A DNA stretch of 64,000 nt from positions 17,114-81,113 of the forward strand of contig URBQ01000005.1 of the NCBI GenBank assembly GCA_900546115.1. The letters are read 5' to 3'. A model generated the notes under the pieces. The model had not been told where the DNA came from. It saw only the letters and a program-made list of their open reading frames with translations, and searched no databases. Shown in pieces: positions 33,769 to 43,794 of the stretch. This stretch comes from an uncultured Collinsella sp. GTDB taxonomy: Bacteria > Actinomycetota > Coriobacteriia > Coriobacteriales > Coriobacteriaceae. Within the stretch, counting starts at the first letter, position 1. Every line of letters begins with the position of its first letter. The translations under genes and the position numbers were made by a program.

Positions 33769-35940
33769 ATGTATCGATTCGAAAAGAAGGCCACGCTTGT
33801 TTGTGCTGCTGCGTCATTAATCACTGCTTGCTGCTTGCCCCTGAGTGCGAATGTCGCGTTTGCACAGGATTCCGTTGAGGCTCAGAGTATTGAGTCAAAA
33901 GCGGATTTTTCTTCTGTGGTTTCCGATGATTTGCAACCTGATAATTCTTCCGTCATAAAAGATGGCTGGCAACGAGACGAGTCGTCTGGAGTTTGGTATT
34001 ACGGAAAAAACGGTAAACACCAAACTGGCTGGCTGCAAAGCGGGGGCTATTGGTATTGGCTTGATCCAGCCAATGATGGTGCAATGCAGACAGGTTATTT
34101 CAATGTGACCGATGCTGGCGGATCGACTGCTTCGTTTTATGCGAATGACGGCAATGCCGCAACGCCTTTTGGCGCGCTATATCAGAACTGCTGGCTACGT
34201 AACTCAGATGGAAATTGGTTTTATGCCAATGCTGGAGGCGATTTAGCTGCTGGTTGGTTTTATCAAGACGGCACATGGTATTACCTGGATCCTGCCACCC
34301 ATATAATGCAGGTTGGTTTTGTCGACCTCGGGAGCGGGAAATACTATTTAGATGCCACTGGTGCTATGAAAACCGGCTGGATTCTCGTTGACGGGAATTG
34401 GTACTGGGCTTATTCATCGGGTGCCCTTGCTTCGTCATGGCAAACGATAGGTGGGGCTCGCTATTATTTTGACCCACAGACGTTCATCATGTTTAAGGGT
34501 CGTCAAAAGATTGATGGAAGAACCTACATTTTTGGTGACTATGGCCTCGCAAATGGATGGTACAAAGACGGAGCAGATTGGTATTACTGCTCTAACGGTA
34601 TTGCGGCCACTGGCTGGAAACTCGTTAACGGCGCTTGGTATTATCTCGACCCAGCCTCCGATGGTAAGATGTCCGTTGGGTATTTAGACCTTGGCAATGC
34701 AGCATATTATTTGAACCCCAATGGGGTTATGGCTGTTGGCTGGGCTCAGTCCGAGAACGGCTGGTATCTAGCCTCTCAATCTGGTGCGCTTATTTCTGAC
34801 TGGTATAAAGAAGGCGCTAGCTGGTATTACCTGGACCCTGTTAGCCATCTAATGAAAACGGGCTTATTTGAGGTGAGCGGCAACGATTGTTTTGCAAACC
34901 AGAGCGGTAGGCTCATGGTTTCAAGCTGGGTTACCGTTAATGATGGCGTTGAAAGATATGCCGATGATAATGGATATCTTTGCAAGGATGTGATTCGCGA
35001 AAACGGCGCTATTCTAAAAACCGCTGGAGCTGATGGTTGGCAGGTTGCGTCCGGCTGGGTTAATGTCGCAAATCTAAGGTTTTACGCTGAGCCCGGAACG
35101 GGTGCCATTCATCTTGGATGGCTGCAGATTGACGGCGATTGGTATTGGCTTGATGCCAATTCTGGCGTGATGAAGACCGGATGGGTTTTTACTGGTGGTT
35201 CATGGTATTACCTAAACGCTGACGGAAAAATGGCAACTGGTTGGAAATGCCTGAATGGAACATGGTATTACCTTGAGTCCAATGGAAGCATGCATGTTGG
35301 CTGGCTTAAAGATTCGGGTAAGTGGTATTGGTTAGACGGCAGCGGCGCTATGGCAACGGGCGCAAGGACCATCGACGGTGTTCGCCGAATTTTCTGGAGC
35401 GATGGCCAGTGCGACAAAGTTGGCTGGCAAAATCCATCCCAGTATCCTCAGGTCAGTTCTTGGACTGTTCAGCTGCCTAGCTATTGCACCGGATACTTTA
35501 CCTATGTGACCCCTTCTCGCATTTCTGTCGAAGCAACGCGGGAAGATTGCGTGAACGCCTTTATCCAGCGCGCCTATGAGTATATCGGTACGCAATATAT
35601 TGAGCCTTGGTCTACCGCTCCCGGTGGAGCTGTTGATTGCTCTGGTTTTGTCTTGCAGTGCCTTTATGCTACTGGCATGGATATGGGTGTTTACAACCCT
35701 TATAACCATCGCTGGGATCCAAGCCAAACCTACAATTCCATGAATTGGTATCGAAGCAATATCTTTATGCCCGTGAGCACGAGCTCGATTCAACGCGGCG
35801 ATGTGATTTATTACCGCGGTCATATTGCAATTGCACTTGGCGGCGGCTTGATGATTGATTCCTGGCCTCATCAAGGTGTCGGAATTCATCCTATTAGCGC
35901 AAGGGGAAATGTAATCGGCGCAGCTCGTCCGTTTATTTAA
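33769..35940 (+). CDS. Choline-binding-type protein with NlpC/P60 domain
   Basis: A 723-residue secreted protein. Signal peptide 1-33 ending in VAFAQ; aromatic cell-wall-binding repeats from about 65 to 560; C-terminal NlpC/P60 endopeptidase with Cys in AVDCSGFVLQ (near 621) and His in RGHIAIALGG (near 684), which would cut peptidoglycan stem peptides. The start at 33769 is set by GGGAGGG; an in-frame ATG at 33745 has none. It is transcribed divergently from licC-licA. Confidence 0.9.
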   Translation: MYRFEKKATLVCAAASLITACCLPLSANVAFAQDSVEAQSIESKADFSSVVSDDLQPDNSSVIKDGWQRDESSGVWYYGKNGKHQTGWLQSGGYWYWLDPANDGAMQTGYFNVTDAGGSTASFYANDGNAATPFGALYQNCWLRNSDGNWFYANAGGDLAAGWFYQDGTWYYLDPATHIMQVGFVDLGSGKYYLDATGAMKTGWILVDGNWYWAYSSGALASSWQTIGGARYYFDPQTFIMFKGRQKIDGRTYIFGDYGLANGWYKDGADWYYCSNGIAATGWKLVNGAWYYLDPASDGKMSVGYLDLGNAAYYLNPNGVMAVGWAQSENGWYLASQSGALISDWYKEGASWYYLDPVSHLMKTGLFEVSGNDCFANQSGRLMVSSWVTVNDGVERYADDNGYLCKDVIRENGAILKTAGADGWQVASGWVNVANLRFYAEPGTGAIHLGWLQIDGDWYWLDANSGVMKTGWVFTGGSWYYLNADGKMATGWKCLNGTWYYLESNGSMHVGWLKDSGKWYWLDGSGAMATGARTIDGVRRIFWSDGQCDKVGWQNPSQYPQVSSWTVQLPSYCTGYFTYVTPSRISVEATREDCVNAFIQRAYEYIGTQYIEPWSTAPGGAVDCSGFVLQCLYATGMDMGVYNPYNHRWDPSQTYNSMNWYRSNIFMPVSTSSIQRGDVIYYRGHIAIALGGGLMIDSWPHQGVGIHPISARGNVIGAARPFI

Positions 35941-35982
35941 TAGATTCCCTGCAAGACAGTCGGTACCGGTTGGGGGCTTGAA

Positions 35983-38052
35983 ATGAATGCTCGGATTGAT
36001 CATCGAATTTGCTGGCGAGTAATTGGCTTGATGCTATTTTCCGCCTTACTTTCAGTTACAGCCCCCGCATTTTCTTGCACTGCTTATGCCGTGGAAGAGG
36101 GGGCGGATAACGGTGTCGTAGAGCGCGACTCGACAGGAGGGCCGGGAGCATTGGTCGGTGGCGGTTACTCTCAAGACTCCAGCGATTGTGCCGGCAAAAC
36201 AACGGAAGATTCGAGCCTACAGGTTGTCGATAGCCATGACCCGTCGACTACAGAACAACTATCTGGATGGCAATGGAACGGTTTGTCCTGGTATTACTAT
36301 CTAGATGGCTGTCGTTTGACCGGAATTCAGAATATTGACGACTTGCTGTACTACTTGGACCCCGCTCGTGACGGCGCAATGAGCTGCGGCTGGATTTTTA
36401 CTGAAAATAAGTGGTATTACGCGGGTCCGTCAGGCGCTTTGGCAAGTGGCTGGCAGTTTATTGGAGACCAATGGTACTGGTTTGACTCCCTTAACAGCTG
36501 TTCTATGGCTACTGGTCGACGTGTTATTGATGGGCACCCTTATCTTCTTGGAACCTATGGACTGATTAATGGATGGTACCTTGATAACGGTTTATGGTAT
36601 TGGGGTAGCAATGGTGAAGTCTTAACCGGCTGGCTTCAAACTGGCAATAACTGGTATTGGCTTGATCCCGCCAATGATGGTGTTATGTCTAGAGGAATCG
36701 TTTCTGTCGGTTCGTCTCGTTACTATTTATCGGATTCCGGCGCAATGACTGTTGGTTGGGCGTTTGATGGGACGGACTGGTATTACGCTGACGGTTCCGG
36801 CGCACTTGCATCGGGCTGGCGTTTGGTGAATGGCGTTTGGTATTGGCTCGATGTCGCAAATGACAATAGAATGGCTACCGGCTTTTATGTCATCGGATCC
36901 AACCGGTATCATTTTTCTTCAACGGGAGCGTTGTCACTTGGCTGGTTTATGAGCGATGGAGACTGGTATTACGCTGAGCCTTCTCAAGCGTCGGGCATTA
37001 TAAAGACTGGATGGCTGAAGGACGGTGGTCAATACTATTATCTCGATCCTGCCGCCGACGGTAAAATGCTTCTTGGTCATTTTTCTGTAAATGGGAAAAG
37101 CTATTATGCAAAAGCTTCAGGCGCTGTTGCTTGTCGTGAATGGGTAGATGTCCAGGACTCGGTTCAGGATGAGCCATCTAAGGCTTTTGCTGGTTCTGAT
37201 TGCTCATTGTGTGGAGCATTGCGTAATGGAAAACTGTTTACATCAAACGGCGATGGCGAATTGGCCGAAGCTCACGGGTTTGTGATGCTTGGAGGCTGTA
37301 AGTTCTATGCTGATTCAACCGATGGCTCCCCCTGCGCTGGATGGAAGAACGTTAACGGAAAATGGTACTTTTTTGATGAGACCGCTGGCTATGCACGATC
37401 TGGCTGGCTGTACAAGGATGGCTCCTGGTTCTATTTAGATCCGTCCACTTATGCTATGAAAACCGGTTGGGTTGCCGTTAACGGATCTTGGTATTACTTG
37501 AATTCGTCTGGTTATATACAGACAGGATGGCTCAATCTGGGCGCCACCTGGTATTGGCTTGATGCTAGTGGAGCTATGGCTACTGGCTGGCGCGTTGTGG
37601 ACGGATCCTGGAATTTCTTTATGGCTAACGGCGCGTGGGTGTCAGACTATATGGATGCTAAGGCTCAAAGTTATTCAAGCAATACAAATTGGCTGATACT
37701 TGTCGATACGTCACGTTGCGTTACGAGTATTTACACTGGATCCTGGAATAACTGGTCCTTAAACCGTCGATATGTATGTTCGACGGGAAAAGCTAGCACG
37801 CCTACGGTGATAGGGGAGTATCAAGTCTACGGTAAGGGATACTCCTTTGGGCATGGATATACTTGCTATTACTACACGCAGTTCTATGGTGATTACTTAT
37901 TCCATTCCTCACCCTACTACGTCAACAGCAACCGCGTGATGGATCCCACGATGGGCGTTCCATCCTCTGCTGGATGCGTACGCCTTGAGATTCAGAATGC
38001 AAAATGGATTTACGATAACATTCCTTATGGAACAAAGGTTGTTACTTATTGA
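35983..38052 (+). CDS. Choline-binding-type protein with L,D-transpeptidase domain
   Basis: A 689-residue secreted protein. Signal peptide 1-37 (ISFSALLS-like hydrophobic core ending CTAYA); repeats from about 85 to 555; C-terminal YkuD-type L,D-transpeptidase (about 570-689), with His in LFHSSPYY and the catalytic Cys in PSSAGCVRL (near 663). Such enzymes make 3-3 peptidoglycan cross-links or attach proteins to the wall. The combination of this domain with choline-binding repeats resembles some clostridial and pneumococcal-type proteins. GGGGG precedes the start; it follows the previous gene by 42 bases. Confidence 0.9.
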   Translation: MNARIDHRICWRVIGLMLFSALLSVTAPAFSCTAYAVEEGADNGVVERDSTGGPGALVGGGYSQDSSDCAGKTTEDSSLQVVDSHDPSTTEQLSGWQWNGLSWYYYLDGCRLTGIQNIDDLLYYLDPARDGAMSCGWIFTENKWYYAGPSGALASGWQFIGDQWYWFDSLNSCSMATGRRVIDGHPYLLGTYGLINGWYLDNGLWYWGSNGEVLTGWLQTGNNWYWLDPANDGVMSRGIVSVGSSRYYLSDSGAMTVGWAFDGTDWYYADGSGALASGWRLVNGVWYWLDVANDNRMATGFYVIGSNRYHFSSTGALSLGWFMSDGDWYYAEPSQASGIIKTGWLKDGGQYYYLDPAADGKMLLGHFSVNGKSYYAKASGAVACREWVDVQDSVQDEPSKAFAGSDCSLCGALRNGKLFTSNGDGELAEAHGFVMLGGCKFYADSTDGSPCAGWKNVNGKWYFFDETAGYARSGWLYKDGSWFYLDPSTYAMKTGWVAVNGSWYYLNSSGYIQTGWLNLGATWYWLDASGAMATGWRVVDGSWNFFMANGAWVSDYMDAKAQSYSSNTNWLILVDTSRCVTSIYTGSWNNWSLNRRYVCSTGKASTPTVIGEYQVYGKGYSFGHGYTCYYYTQFYGDYLFHSSPYYVNSNRVMDPTMGVPSSAGCVRLEIQNAKWIYDNIPYGTKVVTY

Positions 38053-38160
38053 TATTAGGCACTCGTTTTAAGAGACAGGGATAAATACTCTATTTTTAAA
38101 AGAGTTTCTTTTAACTGAGGGTGCTTTGATAATCTTTAAGCAATGAATTTGGGAGGATTT

Positions 38161-39108
38161 TTGGAAATAGAAATGGGAAATGATATTGGCGTATGCGTAC
38201 TTCTCTCAGCTTATAAACCCGATCTTAAGTTTTTCGCGGAACAACTTGATTCGATAGATAAACAAACGTTTCCGCTTACGCTTCTAGTTAGAAATGACTG
38301 CCCTGAATCGGATTCATTAGAGCGGTTTATCCAAGCGCATATAACGAAAAACGCCTATCGGTATTATCACGGTGATAATAATCTCGGTTATGTCAAATCG
38401 TTCGAGGCGCTGCTCTCCTTGGCGGAAGGGGATTACGTAGTACTTTGCGATCAGGATGATATTTGGGAGCCTAATAGAGTTGAAGTTTCGCTCAACCATA
38501 TGCTAGAAGAAGGCTCAATTCTAGATGTTTGTGATAGATCGGTAATTGACGAAAACGGAAATATTCTGGTAAAGAGTTATAGGAAAGCTCATCCTAATTC
38601 GCCGGAAGTAAATTGGTGCTCTGGAGAGGATATTACTGTACAGGCCGCAAGCGTATGTTACGGCATTGGTATGGCTCTCATGTTAGATGCGAGTGCGGCG
38701 AAGTCGATGATTCCCTTTCCGGAATCGACTGCACATGACTTGTGGTTGACATTGGGTTGCAGTGAACTGGGGAAGTGCAGCTTTACTATGACTCCTTTGG
38801 TTAAGTATCGTCGACATGGTGGTAACGAAACTGGATTCCTTGCAGGTGTTTCTTCAAAAGATGATTGGTATTCGACAAGAGTTAAAAACAGGGTTGATAC
38901 TGCTAGGCGATTTGCCGATAGATTTCCCGATTCACCGCATCTAAAGGAAATATTGGGGTTCGCTGAAGCAAGGGAGCGGCGCTCCATAATTGGTTTACTT
39001 AAATACCGACGAGCTTGCCCGTCTATCGCTAAAGCAGATATCATTATACGTCTTATGCCGAATTGGCTGTTTATTTTGATTTTAAAAGAACTTAAAGCTG
39101 CGAGATAG
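38161..39108 (+). CDS. GT2 glycosyltransferase, rhamnosyltransferase-like
   Basis: A family 2 glycosyltransferase of about 315 residues with CVLLSAYKPD, VRNDCPES and LCDQDDIW (DxD-type motif near 105 of the mature frame), a pattern common in rhamnosyltransferases of capsule clusters; AHDLWLTL is the likely acid segment. The TTG at 38161 follows GGGAGG by four bases and is my preferred start; ATG 38143 upstream and ATG 38173 downstream are alternatives. It heads a co-directional set running through the flippase, LicD and a GT4 enzyme, in AT-richer DNA than the flanking housekeeping genes. Confidence 0.85.
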   Translation: MEIEMGNDIGVCVLLSAYKPDLKFFAEQLDSIDKQTFPLTLLVRNDCPESDSLERFIQAHITKNAYRYYHGDNNLGYVKSFEALLSLAEGDYVVLCDQDDIWEPNRVEVSLNHMLEEGSILDVCDRSVIDENGNILVKSYRKAHPNSPEVNWCSGEDITVQAASVCYGIGMALMLDASAAKSMIPFPESTAHDLWLTLGCSELGKCSFTMTPLVKYRRHGGNETGFLAGVSSKDDWYSTRVKNRVDTARRFADRFPDSPHLKEILGFAEARERRSIIGLLKYRRACPSIAKADIIIRLMPNWLFILILKELKAAR

Positions 39109-39152
39109 CTCCGTATCCTCATTTCGACAGGTTTAGAAGGGCGCTTATATTT

Positions 39153-40397
39153 GTGAAGGCCACAGAGAAGACTCTTTCGATTAAACATAATATGTTCTGG
39201 AATACCGTCGGTTCGTTGACTAATTTAGGCTGTCAGTGGCTTATCACCATTTTGGTCGTTCGGCTGTCTGATGGATATAGTGCTGCAGGCATTTATTCGC
39301 TGGCTATGTCTATTTTCAACATGTTTTCTCAATTAGCCCAATACAGGATGTACACGGTGCAAATTGCAGATGTTGAAAGGAAAAACTCTGCTGGTGAATA
39401 CCTGACTTTTCGTTTCTTTACTACTTTTATAGCGTTTGCAATGTTAGCCGTCTATTCTATTGCAACGTGTCGTATTGGTACGGTGCCCGCTATTCTTCTG
39501 TATGCTCTCTATAAAACCGCTGGCTTAGTCATTGATGTCATGCATGCTAATGATCAGGTTGGTCATAGGATGGACTATATTGGGAAATCCCTCATAATGC
39601 AGGGCATCGGCTCTCTCCTTTCATTCATTCTTGTCTTTGGATTTTTTAATAGCCTCGAAGGTGCACTGTTGCTTATGACGGTAGTGACAATAGGCATCGG
39701 AGTTATTTACGATTATCCAAGATCAAATCGGATTTCTGCAATCAAGCTTGGAATTAGCCGAGCGAAGGTCAGAGCCTTCCTATGTAGCTGTTTGCCCATC
39801 GTTCTGGGCGGCATTGCTGCTTCTGCGGCGCCGAATATTCCCAGGCAGTATTTATCTTATTCATTCGGAGATTCTGCTCTGGGTATTTATGCATCAGTTG
39901 CTGCACCTGTGGCAATTATCCAAATGGGTGCGACCTATATTTATAATCCTTTATTAGGTTATCTAGTAGAGCGTTACCATTCTAGAGAAAAGTCCTTTTT
40001 TTCGCTCATAGGTAAAATACTTGCTGGCATCTTTTTTGTCGGTGTCATATCTTCAGTTGCCCTTTTCTTTTTCGGTAAATTATTGCTGTCACTGTTTTAT
40101 GGCGCTGGAATAGCTAAACATACCGATCTCCTTCAGCCTATGTTGGCTTGTGCCTTTTTGACTGGCATCGCTTGGTTTGTCAACGATTTGTTGGTTTCTC
40201 TTGATAATTACCGAGGGGTATTTGTTGGCAGCATGCTGTCCTTAATTAGTGCTGTCGCTGTTATGGCTCCTGCGCAAATGCTGTTTGGCTTAAATGGCCC
40301 TACTGTATCGGCGCTTATATCCAATGCCATTTGCCTTATTTATCAGTCTTCTGTTTTGGGGAAACAGACGCAACAATGGTTCGGGGAAAAGAGATAG
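39153..40397 (+). CDS. Wzx-like polysaccharide flippase
   Basis: A 414-residue membrane protein with about twelve hydrophobic segments and the N-terminal pattern HNMFWNTVGSLTNLGCQWLI typical of polysaccharide biosynthesis (Wzx/MATE-like) flippases. It should move a lipid-linked oligosaccharide across the membrane. It starts with GTG at 39153, about eight bases after AGAAGGG. licD follows five bases after its stop, so the modified glycan is probably the flippase's cargo. Confidence 0.85.
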   Translation: MKATEKTLSIKHNMFWNTVGSLTNLGCQWLITILVVRLSDGYSAAGIYSLAMSIFNMFSQLAQYRMYTVQIADVERKNSAGEYLTFRFFTTFIAFAMLAVYSIATCRIGTVPAILLYALYKTAGLVIDVMHANDQVGHRMDYIGKSLIMQGIGSLLSFILVFGFFNSLEGALLLMTVVTIGIGVIYDYPRSNRISAIKLGISRAKVRAFLCSCLPIVLGGIAASAAPNIPRQYLSYSFGDSALGIYASVAAPVAIIQMGATYIYNPLLGYLVERYHSREKSFFSLIGKILAGIFFVGVISSVALFFFGKLLLSLFYGAGIAKHTDLLQPMLACAFLTGIAWFVNDLLVSLDNYRGVFVGSMLSLISAVAVMAPAQMLFGLNGPTVSALISNAICLIYQSSVLGKQTQQWFGEKR

Positions 40398-40401
40398 GCC
40401 G

Positions 40402-41262
40402 ATGATGTCTAAAGCTCACGCGCTATTAAAGCTTCAAAACACTGAATTGGATATCCTTCAGGTTGTCGCCGCATTCTGCTCTAAGCACGGCATCAGGTGG
40501 TGGCTTGACGGTGGAACATGTTTAGGAGCAATGCGTCATAGGGGGTTTATCCCTTGGGATGATGATATAGATATCGGAATGATGCGTTCAGATTATGACC
40601 GCTTTTGCTCTTTAGCCGAGGGTGGGTTACCGGAAGGATATTCGCTCCATACATCGCGGAATACTACTGGCTATGCTGCGATGTTTGCTAAGGTGTATCG
40701 CGATGGAACTCGCTTCGAGAATCAAGAGGCTCGAGAGGCTTCCAGTTCGATGGGCATTTTTGTCGACATCTTTCCATATGACCAGCTCTATACAGATAAA
40801 CGCCTTCGTGCAAAGCAAGTCCGAACTGCATCAATTGCACAGAAAAGAGCCTATTTATATCATTCTTCTTCCATTGTTGTCCCTCATAAAGGGTTCCTTG
40901 GTCAACTCGAGCAAATTGGTTGTTCTGCTATGCACGTGGTGGAACAACTGGTTTCTCGAGGCGCATGCTCTTACCAGGATTTGTTCGATTCCTGTATTGC
41001 CGACTCAAATACGGGTGAGGTCTCTGATTACTGTCTGACGTTAAGCTGGCCGAATATGGCGCCAGTGCCTATTTCAGAGATTTTCCCTCTGAGCAGTGCG
41101 GTTTTCGAAGGCAGTGAATTCCCTGTTCCTCGTGTGACGGATAAATATCTTACAACGATGTATGGCGATTGGAAAAAAATACCGTCACCGGATAATCGAC
41201 ATACCCATCTTCCGCTCTTGCTCGACTTTGGAGATGGGGAAGTCTGGACGGCACAGAATTAA
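40402..41262 (+). CDS. licD: LicD-family phosphocholine transferase
   Basis: A 286-residue LicD-family protein. LDGGTCLGAMRHRGFIPWDD (36-54) and the acidic DDDID (53-57) form the nucleotidyltransferase-like active site shared with LicD and fukutin. LicD moves phosphocholine from CDP-choline to a sugar of a surface glycan. With LicC-LicA and LicB at 30887-33603 it completes the pathway. GAGATAGG precedes the double ATG at 40402. It lies between a flippase and a GT4 gene, so decoration probably occurs on the lipid-linked unit before export. Confidence 0.9.
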   Translation: MMSKAHALLKLQNTELDILQVVAAFCSKHGIRWWLDGGTCLGAMRHRGFIPWDDDIDIGMMRSDYDRFCSLAEGGLPEGYSLHTSRNTTGYAAMFAKVYRDGTRFENQEAREASSSMGIFVDIFPYDQLYTDKRLRAKQVRTASIAQKRAYLYHSSSIVVPHKGFLGQLEQIGCSAMHVVEQLVSRGACSYQDLFDSCIADSNTGEVSDYCLTLSWPNMAPVPISEIFPLSSAVFEGSEFPVPRVTDKYLTTMYGDWKKIPSPDNRHTHLPLLLDFGDGEVWTAQN

Positions 41263-41295
41263 GGATATGACATCTATATCAGATGAGGTTATGTG

Positions 41296-42441
41296 ATGAG
41301 CTCCTCTATTTGTATTTTCACTCACCATTATCACCCGCAACTTAGTGGAATTGGTAATTTTGTCGATGGTCTCGCTCACGTCTTGACTGCACGCGGCGAT
41401 AGGGTGGTTATCGTTACTAATGATTCGATGCGCGTGGGAGTCGGTCATTCAGTCGAAAACGGCCTGGAGGTAATTCGTCTTCCTTGCATTCCGTTACTTG
41501 ATGGAAGACTTCCTCTTCCCAAAAAAACCAGTGATTATTACCGACTCCTGCAAACCCTTGATGATTATGAGTGGAATGGTGTTCTGATAAACACGAGACT
41601 TTTCCCTCTCTCGCTCGAAGGGCTGAAGTTTGCTGCGGATCATAGTGCTAAGGCTGTTGTTCTCGACCACGGCTCAGCGTATCTCTCTTTCAATCAGCCA
41701 TTTCTTGATTATTTTGTTCGCCGATATGAAGATTGGATTACTGATCGCGTAAAGTCGTTTGAACCTGATTTCTATGGGATTTCTTCTAAAAGTGTTGAAT
41801 GGCTTCAGCACTTTAATATCACTGCAAAAGGCGTAATTTCAAACTCAATCAATGCCTCGTTCTATAGGAGTATTTCTTCGGGGAGAGATTTCCGATCTGA
41901 ATTAGGTATCCCTCAGTCATCTTTGGTTGTAGCTTTTGTCGGGCGGCTTATTCCTGAAAAGGGAATTTATTCAATTATTGAGGCGGCTCGCACAAAAGAT
42001 ATTACCAAGCGTGATATTTGTTTTGTTCTTGCAGGGGATGGTCCGCTGGCTAATGAGGTCAAGGAAGCTTGTTCGTCTAACTTGTTTTGGCTTGGGAGAT
42101 GTAACACAGAGGATATTTCCTCCTTACTTCAGCAAGCAGATGTGCTTTGTCTTCCAACTCGTTCCGAAGGCTTTTCAACGGTACTTCTTGAAGCTTCAGC
42201 CTGCGGAACGCCTGCAGTGGTAACAGACGTGGGCGGGGCACGCGAGCTTATCTTAGATGATAGCTACGGCACAATAATTCGGTCCATGGCATCTGATGAG
42301 GTGGTTTCGGCATTATGCAGGCTTTTTGATGATCGAAAGCTGCTTTCTCTTCAGTCTCGAAACTCTAGGGCGCTTGTTGAAAATCGATATAACTGGGATG
42401 CCACTGCTATGGATGTCGAGAAGGCGTTTTGTATTTGCTAA
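41296..42441 (+). CDS. GT4 glycosyltransferase
   Basis: A 381-residue GT-B fold enzyme. The N-terminal domain has HHYHPQLSGIGNFV; the C-terminal donor domain has VAFVGRLIPEKG, LAGDGPL and PTRSEGFSTVLLEASACG, the E-x7-E region of family 4 retaining transferases. The start at 41296 follows GAGG by seven bases. Last gene of the set that begins at 38161. Sugar specificity is unknown. Confidence 0.88.
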   Translation: MSSSICIFTHHYHPQLSGIGNFVDGLAHVLTARGDRVVIVTNDSMRVGVGHSVENGLEVIRLPCIPLLDGRLPLPKKTSDYYRLLQTLDDYEWNGVLINTRLFPLSLEGLKFAADHSAKAVVLDHGSAYLSFNQPFLDYFVRRYEDWITDRVKSFEPDFYGISSKSVEWLQHFNITAKGVISNSINASFYRSISSGRDFRSELGIPQSSLVVAFVGRLIPEKGIYSIIEAARTKDITKRDICFVLAGDGPLANEVKEACSSNLFWLGRCNTEDISSLLQQADVLCLPTRSEGFSTVLLEASACGTPAVVTDVGGARELILDDSYGTIIRSMASDEVVSALCRLFDDRKLLSLQSRNSRALVENRYNWDATAMDVEKAFCIC

Positions 42442-43047
42442 GTGATACTTGGCTGGCTTTTGTTCGGATGAAGTTGATAATCAAGGGCTTTTGTTCGGCT
42501 TTTGCGTGAAGTTGGATATAAGTGCCGATTTTGGTATTGTCGATTCCTCCTATTTCATGAATATTTGCTCGCTTGAGCACCGCTGAATATCAAGAAGCAC
42601 GCCGCTGTTATTGCGCCTGGCTTTGGGGCCGACATGGGTCTCGGCGCCTATTTATTGCTAGCGTCCGGCGTCGCGTCGCTGCTGCATGTTGGCCTCGCCT
42701 GTATCAACCCAGACCGCGTTTCCTTAAGCTAGTGCCAAAGATTAAGGCTATCGTTGGGATGGGGGGGGATAGTTGGAGCAGTTTTGTCCGATTAGAATGG
42801 CGTCGAAGTCTTATGCACCGCGCAATTGGGCGAGAGCCGCAGCGGATTTGTATCTCGCGATGGCAGATGGGGGCTCCAGGTGAACGTCAGCTGTATGCCA
42901 GCCGTGCAAACTAAATACCCAAGCTTGAGATGTAACTTCGCGATGGTTAGTCCGGATGCTGTAAACTTTATTCATTACTAGACAGTGCGTTGGACTGTAA
43001 GGGCCGCATTTTCTTCGAGCGTCGCTAAGGGCCAACTATTATTTGGA
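42442..43047. other. Gene-poor stretch with an orphan 3' coding remnant
   Basis: About 600 bases without an intact gene. A 13-base direct repeat occurs at 42455-42467 and 42486-42498. A coding-like remnant is listed separately at 42577-42732. The rest shows no recognisable gene. Confidence 0.45.
42577..42732 (+). pseudogene. Orphan C-terminal fragment of a membrane protein
   Basis: A 51-codon frame, closed by a stop upstream (42574-42576) and lacking a start, encodes a hydrophobic tail: IKKHAAVIAPGFGADMG, a Leu/Ala/Ser-rich helix and HVGLACINPDRVSLS before the stop. GC-rich codon use contrasts with the AT-rich surroundings. It looks like the 3' end of a deleted integral membrane gene; I cannot name the family. 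Confidence 0.4.
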
Positions 43048-43794
43048 ATGGATGAAACTCGATTGTCATTTGCTTTAACAAAAGATTCAAAAGGATATCC
43101 GCGTGTTCTGGTAATTATTCCCGCTTATAACGAGCAGGAATGCATTCTCAATACCGTTGCTTCTATTAAGGCTGCTGGATATGACTATGTCGTAATTAAC
43201 GACGGCTCACAGGATGGGACACTTAGGCTTTGTCGAGAGCATGATGTCAACATATTGGATCTCCCACAGAACCTTGGTATCGGTGGGGCGGTCCAGGCGG
43301 GGCATAAGTATGCTCAGAGATTTGGCTATGATATTGACATTCAGGTTGACGGCGATGGCCAACATGATCCTTCTTATATACCTGAGCTTGTTAAGCTGAT
43401 TGAGGGTGGGGCGAGTCTGGCGATAGGCTCTCGATTCTTGGTCGAGACCGACGGTTTCCAATCAACCTTTATGCGTCGTGTTGGAATCAGGTGGCTCTCT
43501 TTTTTGCTTAAGTTGCTTACAGGTAAGGCGGTCACCGATCCCACTTCTGGCTTTAGAGCCTGCAATAAAGACGCCATCGACTTATTCTGCAAGAGCTATC
43601 CTGATGATTATCCGGAGCCGGAATCGATAGCTTTGGCTATGAAGCTTGGTCTCCCCGTTATGGAGGCACCTGTAAAGATGAATGAGCGCCAGGGCGGGCG
43701 TTCATCCATTGGGGTTCTCTCTTCCGTCTACTACATGATTAAAGTTACGCTTGCTATTGTCCTTGTGTGTTGGATCCATAGGGGAGACCAATAA
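43048..43794 (+). CDS. GT2 glycosyltransferase, polyprenyl-phosphate sugar synthase type
   Basis: A protein of about 248 residues of the dolichol-phosphate mannosyltransferase type: VLVIIPAYNEQ, VINDGSQDG, VDGDGQHDP (101-108) and GSRFL in the usual order, ending in a hydrophobic segment. It would load a sugar on polyprenyl phosphate. The start is uncertain: ATG 43048 fits the domain but has only TTTGGA nearby; a GTG at 42985 is in frame. It overlaps the DUF2304 gene by one base, a common pair. Confidence 0.82.
   Translation: MDETRLSFALTKDSKGYPRVLVIIPAYNEQECILNTVASIKAAGYDYVVINDGSQDGTLRLCREHDVNILDLPQNLGIGGAVQAGHKYAQRFGYDIDIQVDGDGQHDPSYIPELVKLIEGGASLAIGSRFLVETDGFQSTFMRRVGIRWLSFLLKLLTGKAVTDPTSGFRACNKDAIDLFCKSYPDDYPEPESIALAMKLGLPVMEAPVKMNERQGGRSSIGVLSSVYYMIKVTLAIVLVCWIHRGDQ

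Noticed and set aside
43048..43794. Longer start (GTG 42985) for the polyprenyl-phosphate GT2
   Set aside because: The extra 21 residues lie before the conserved fold and have no ribosome site; still possible because the chosen ATG also has a weak site.
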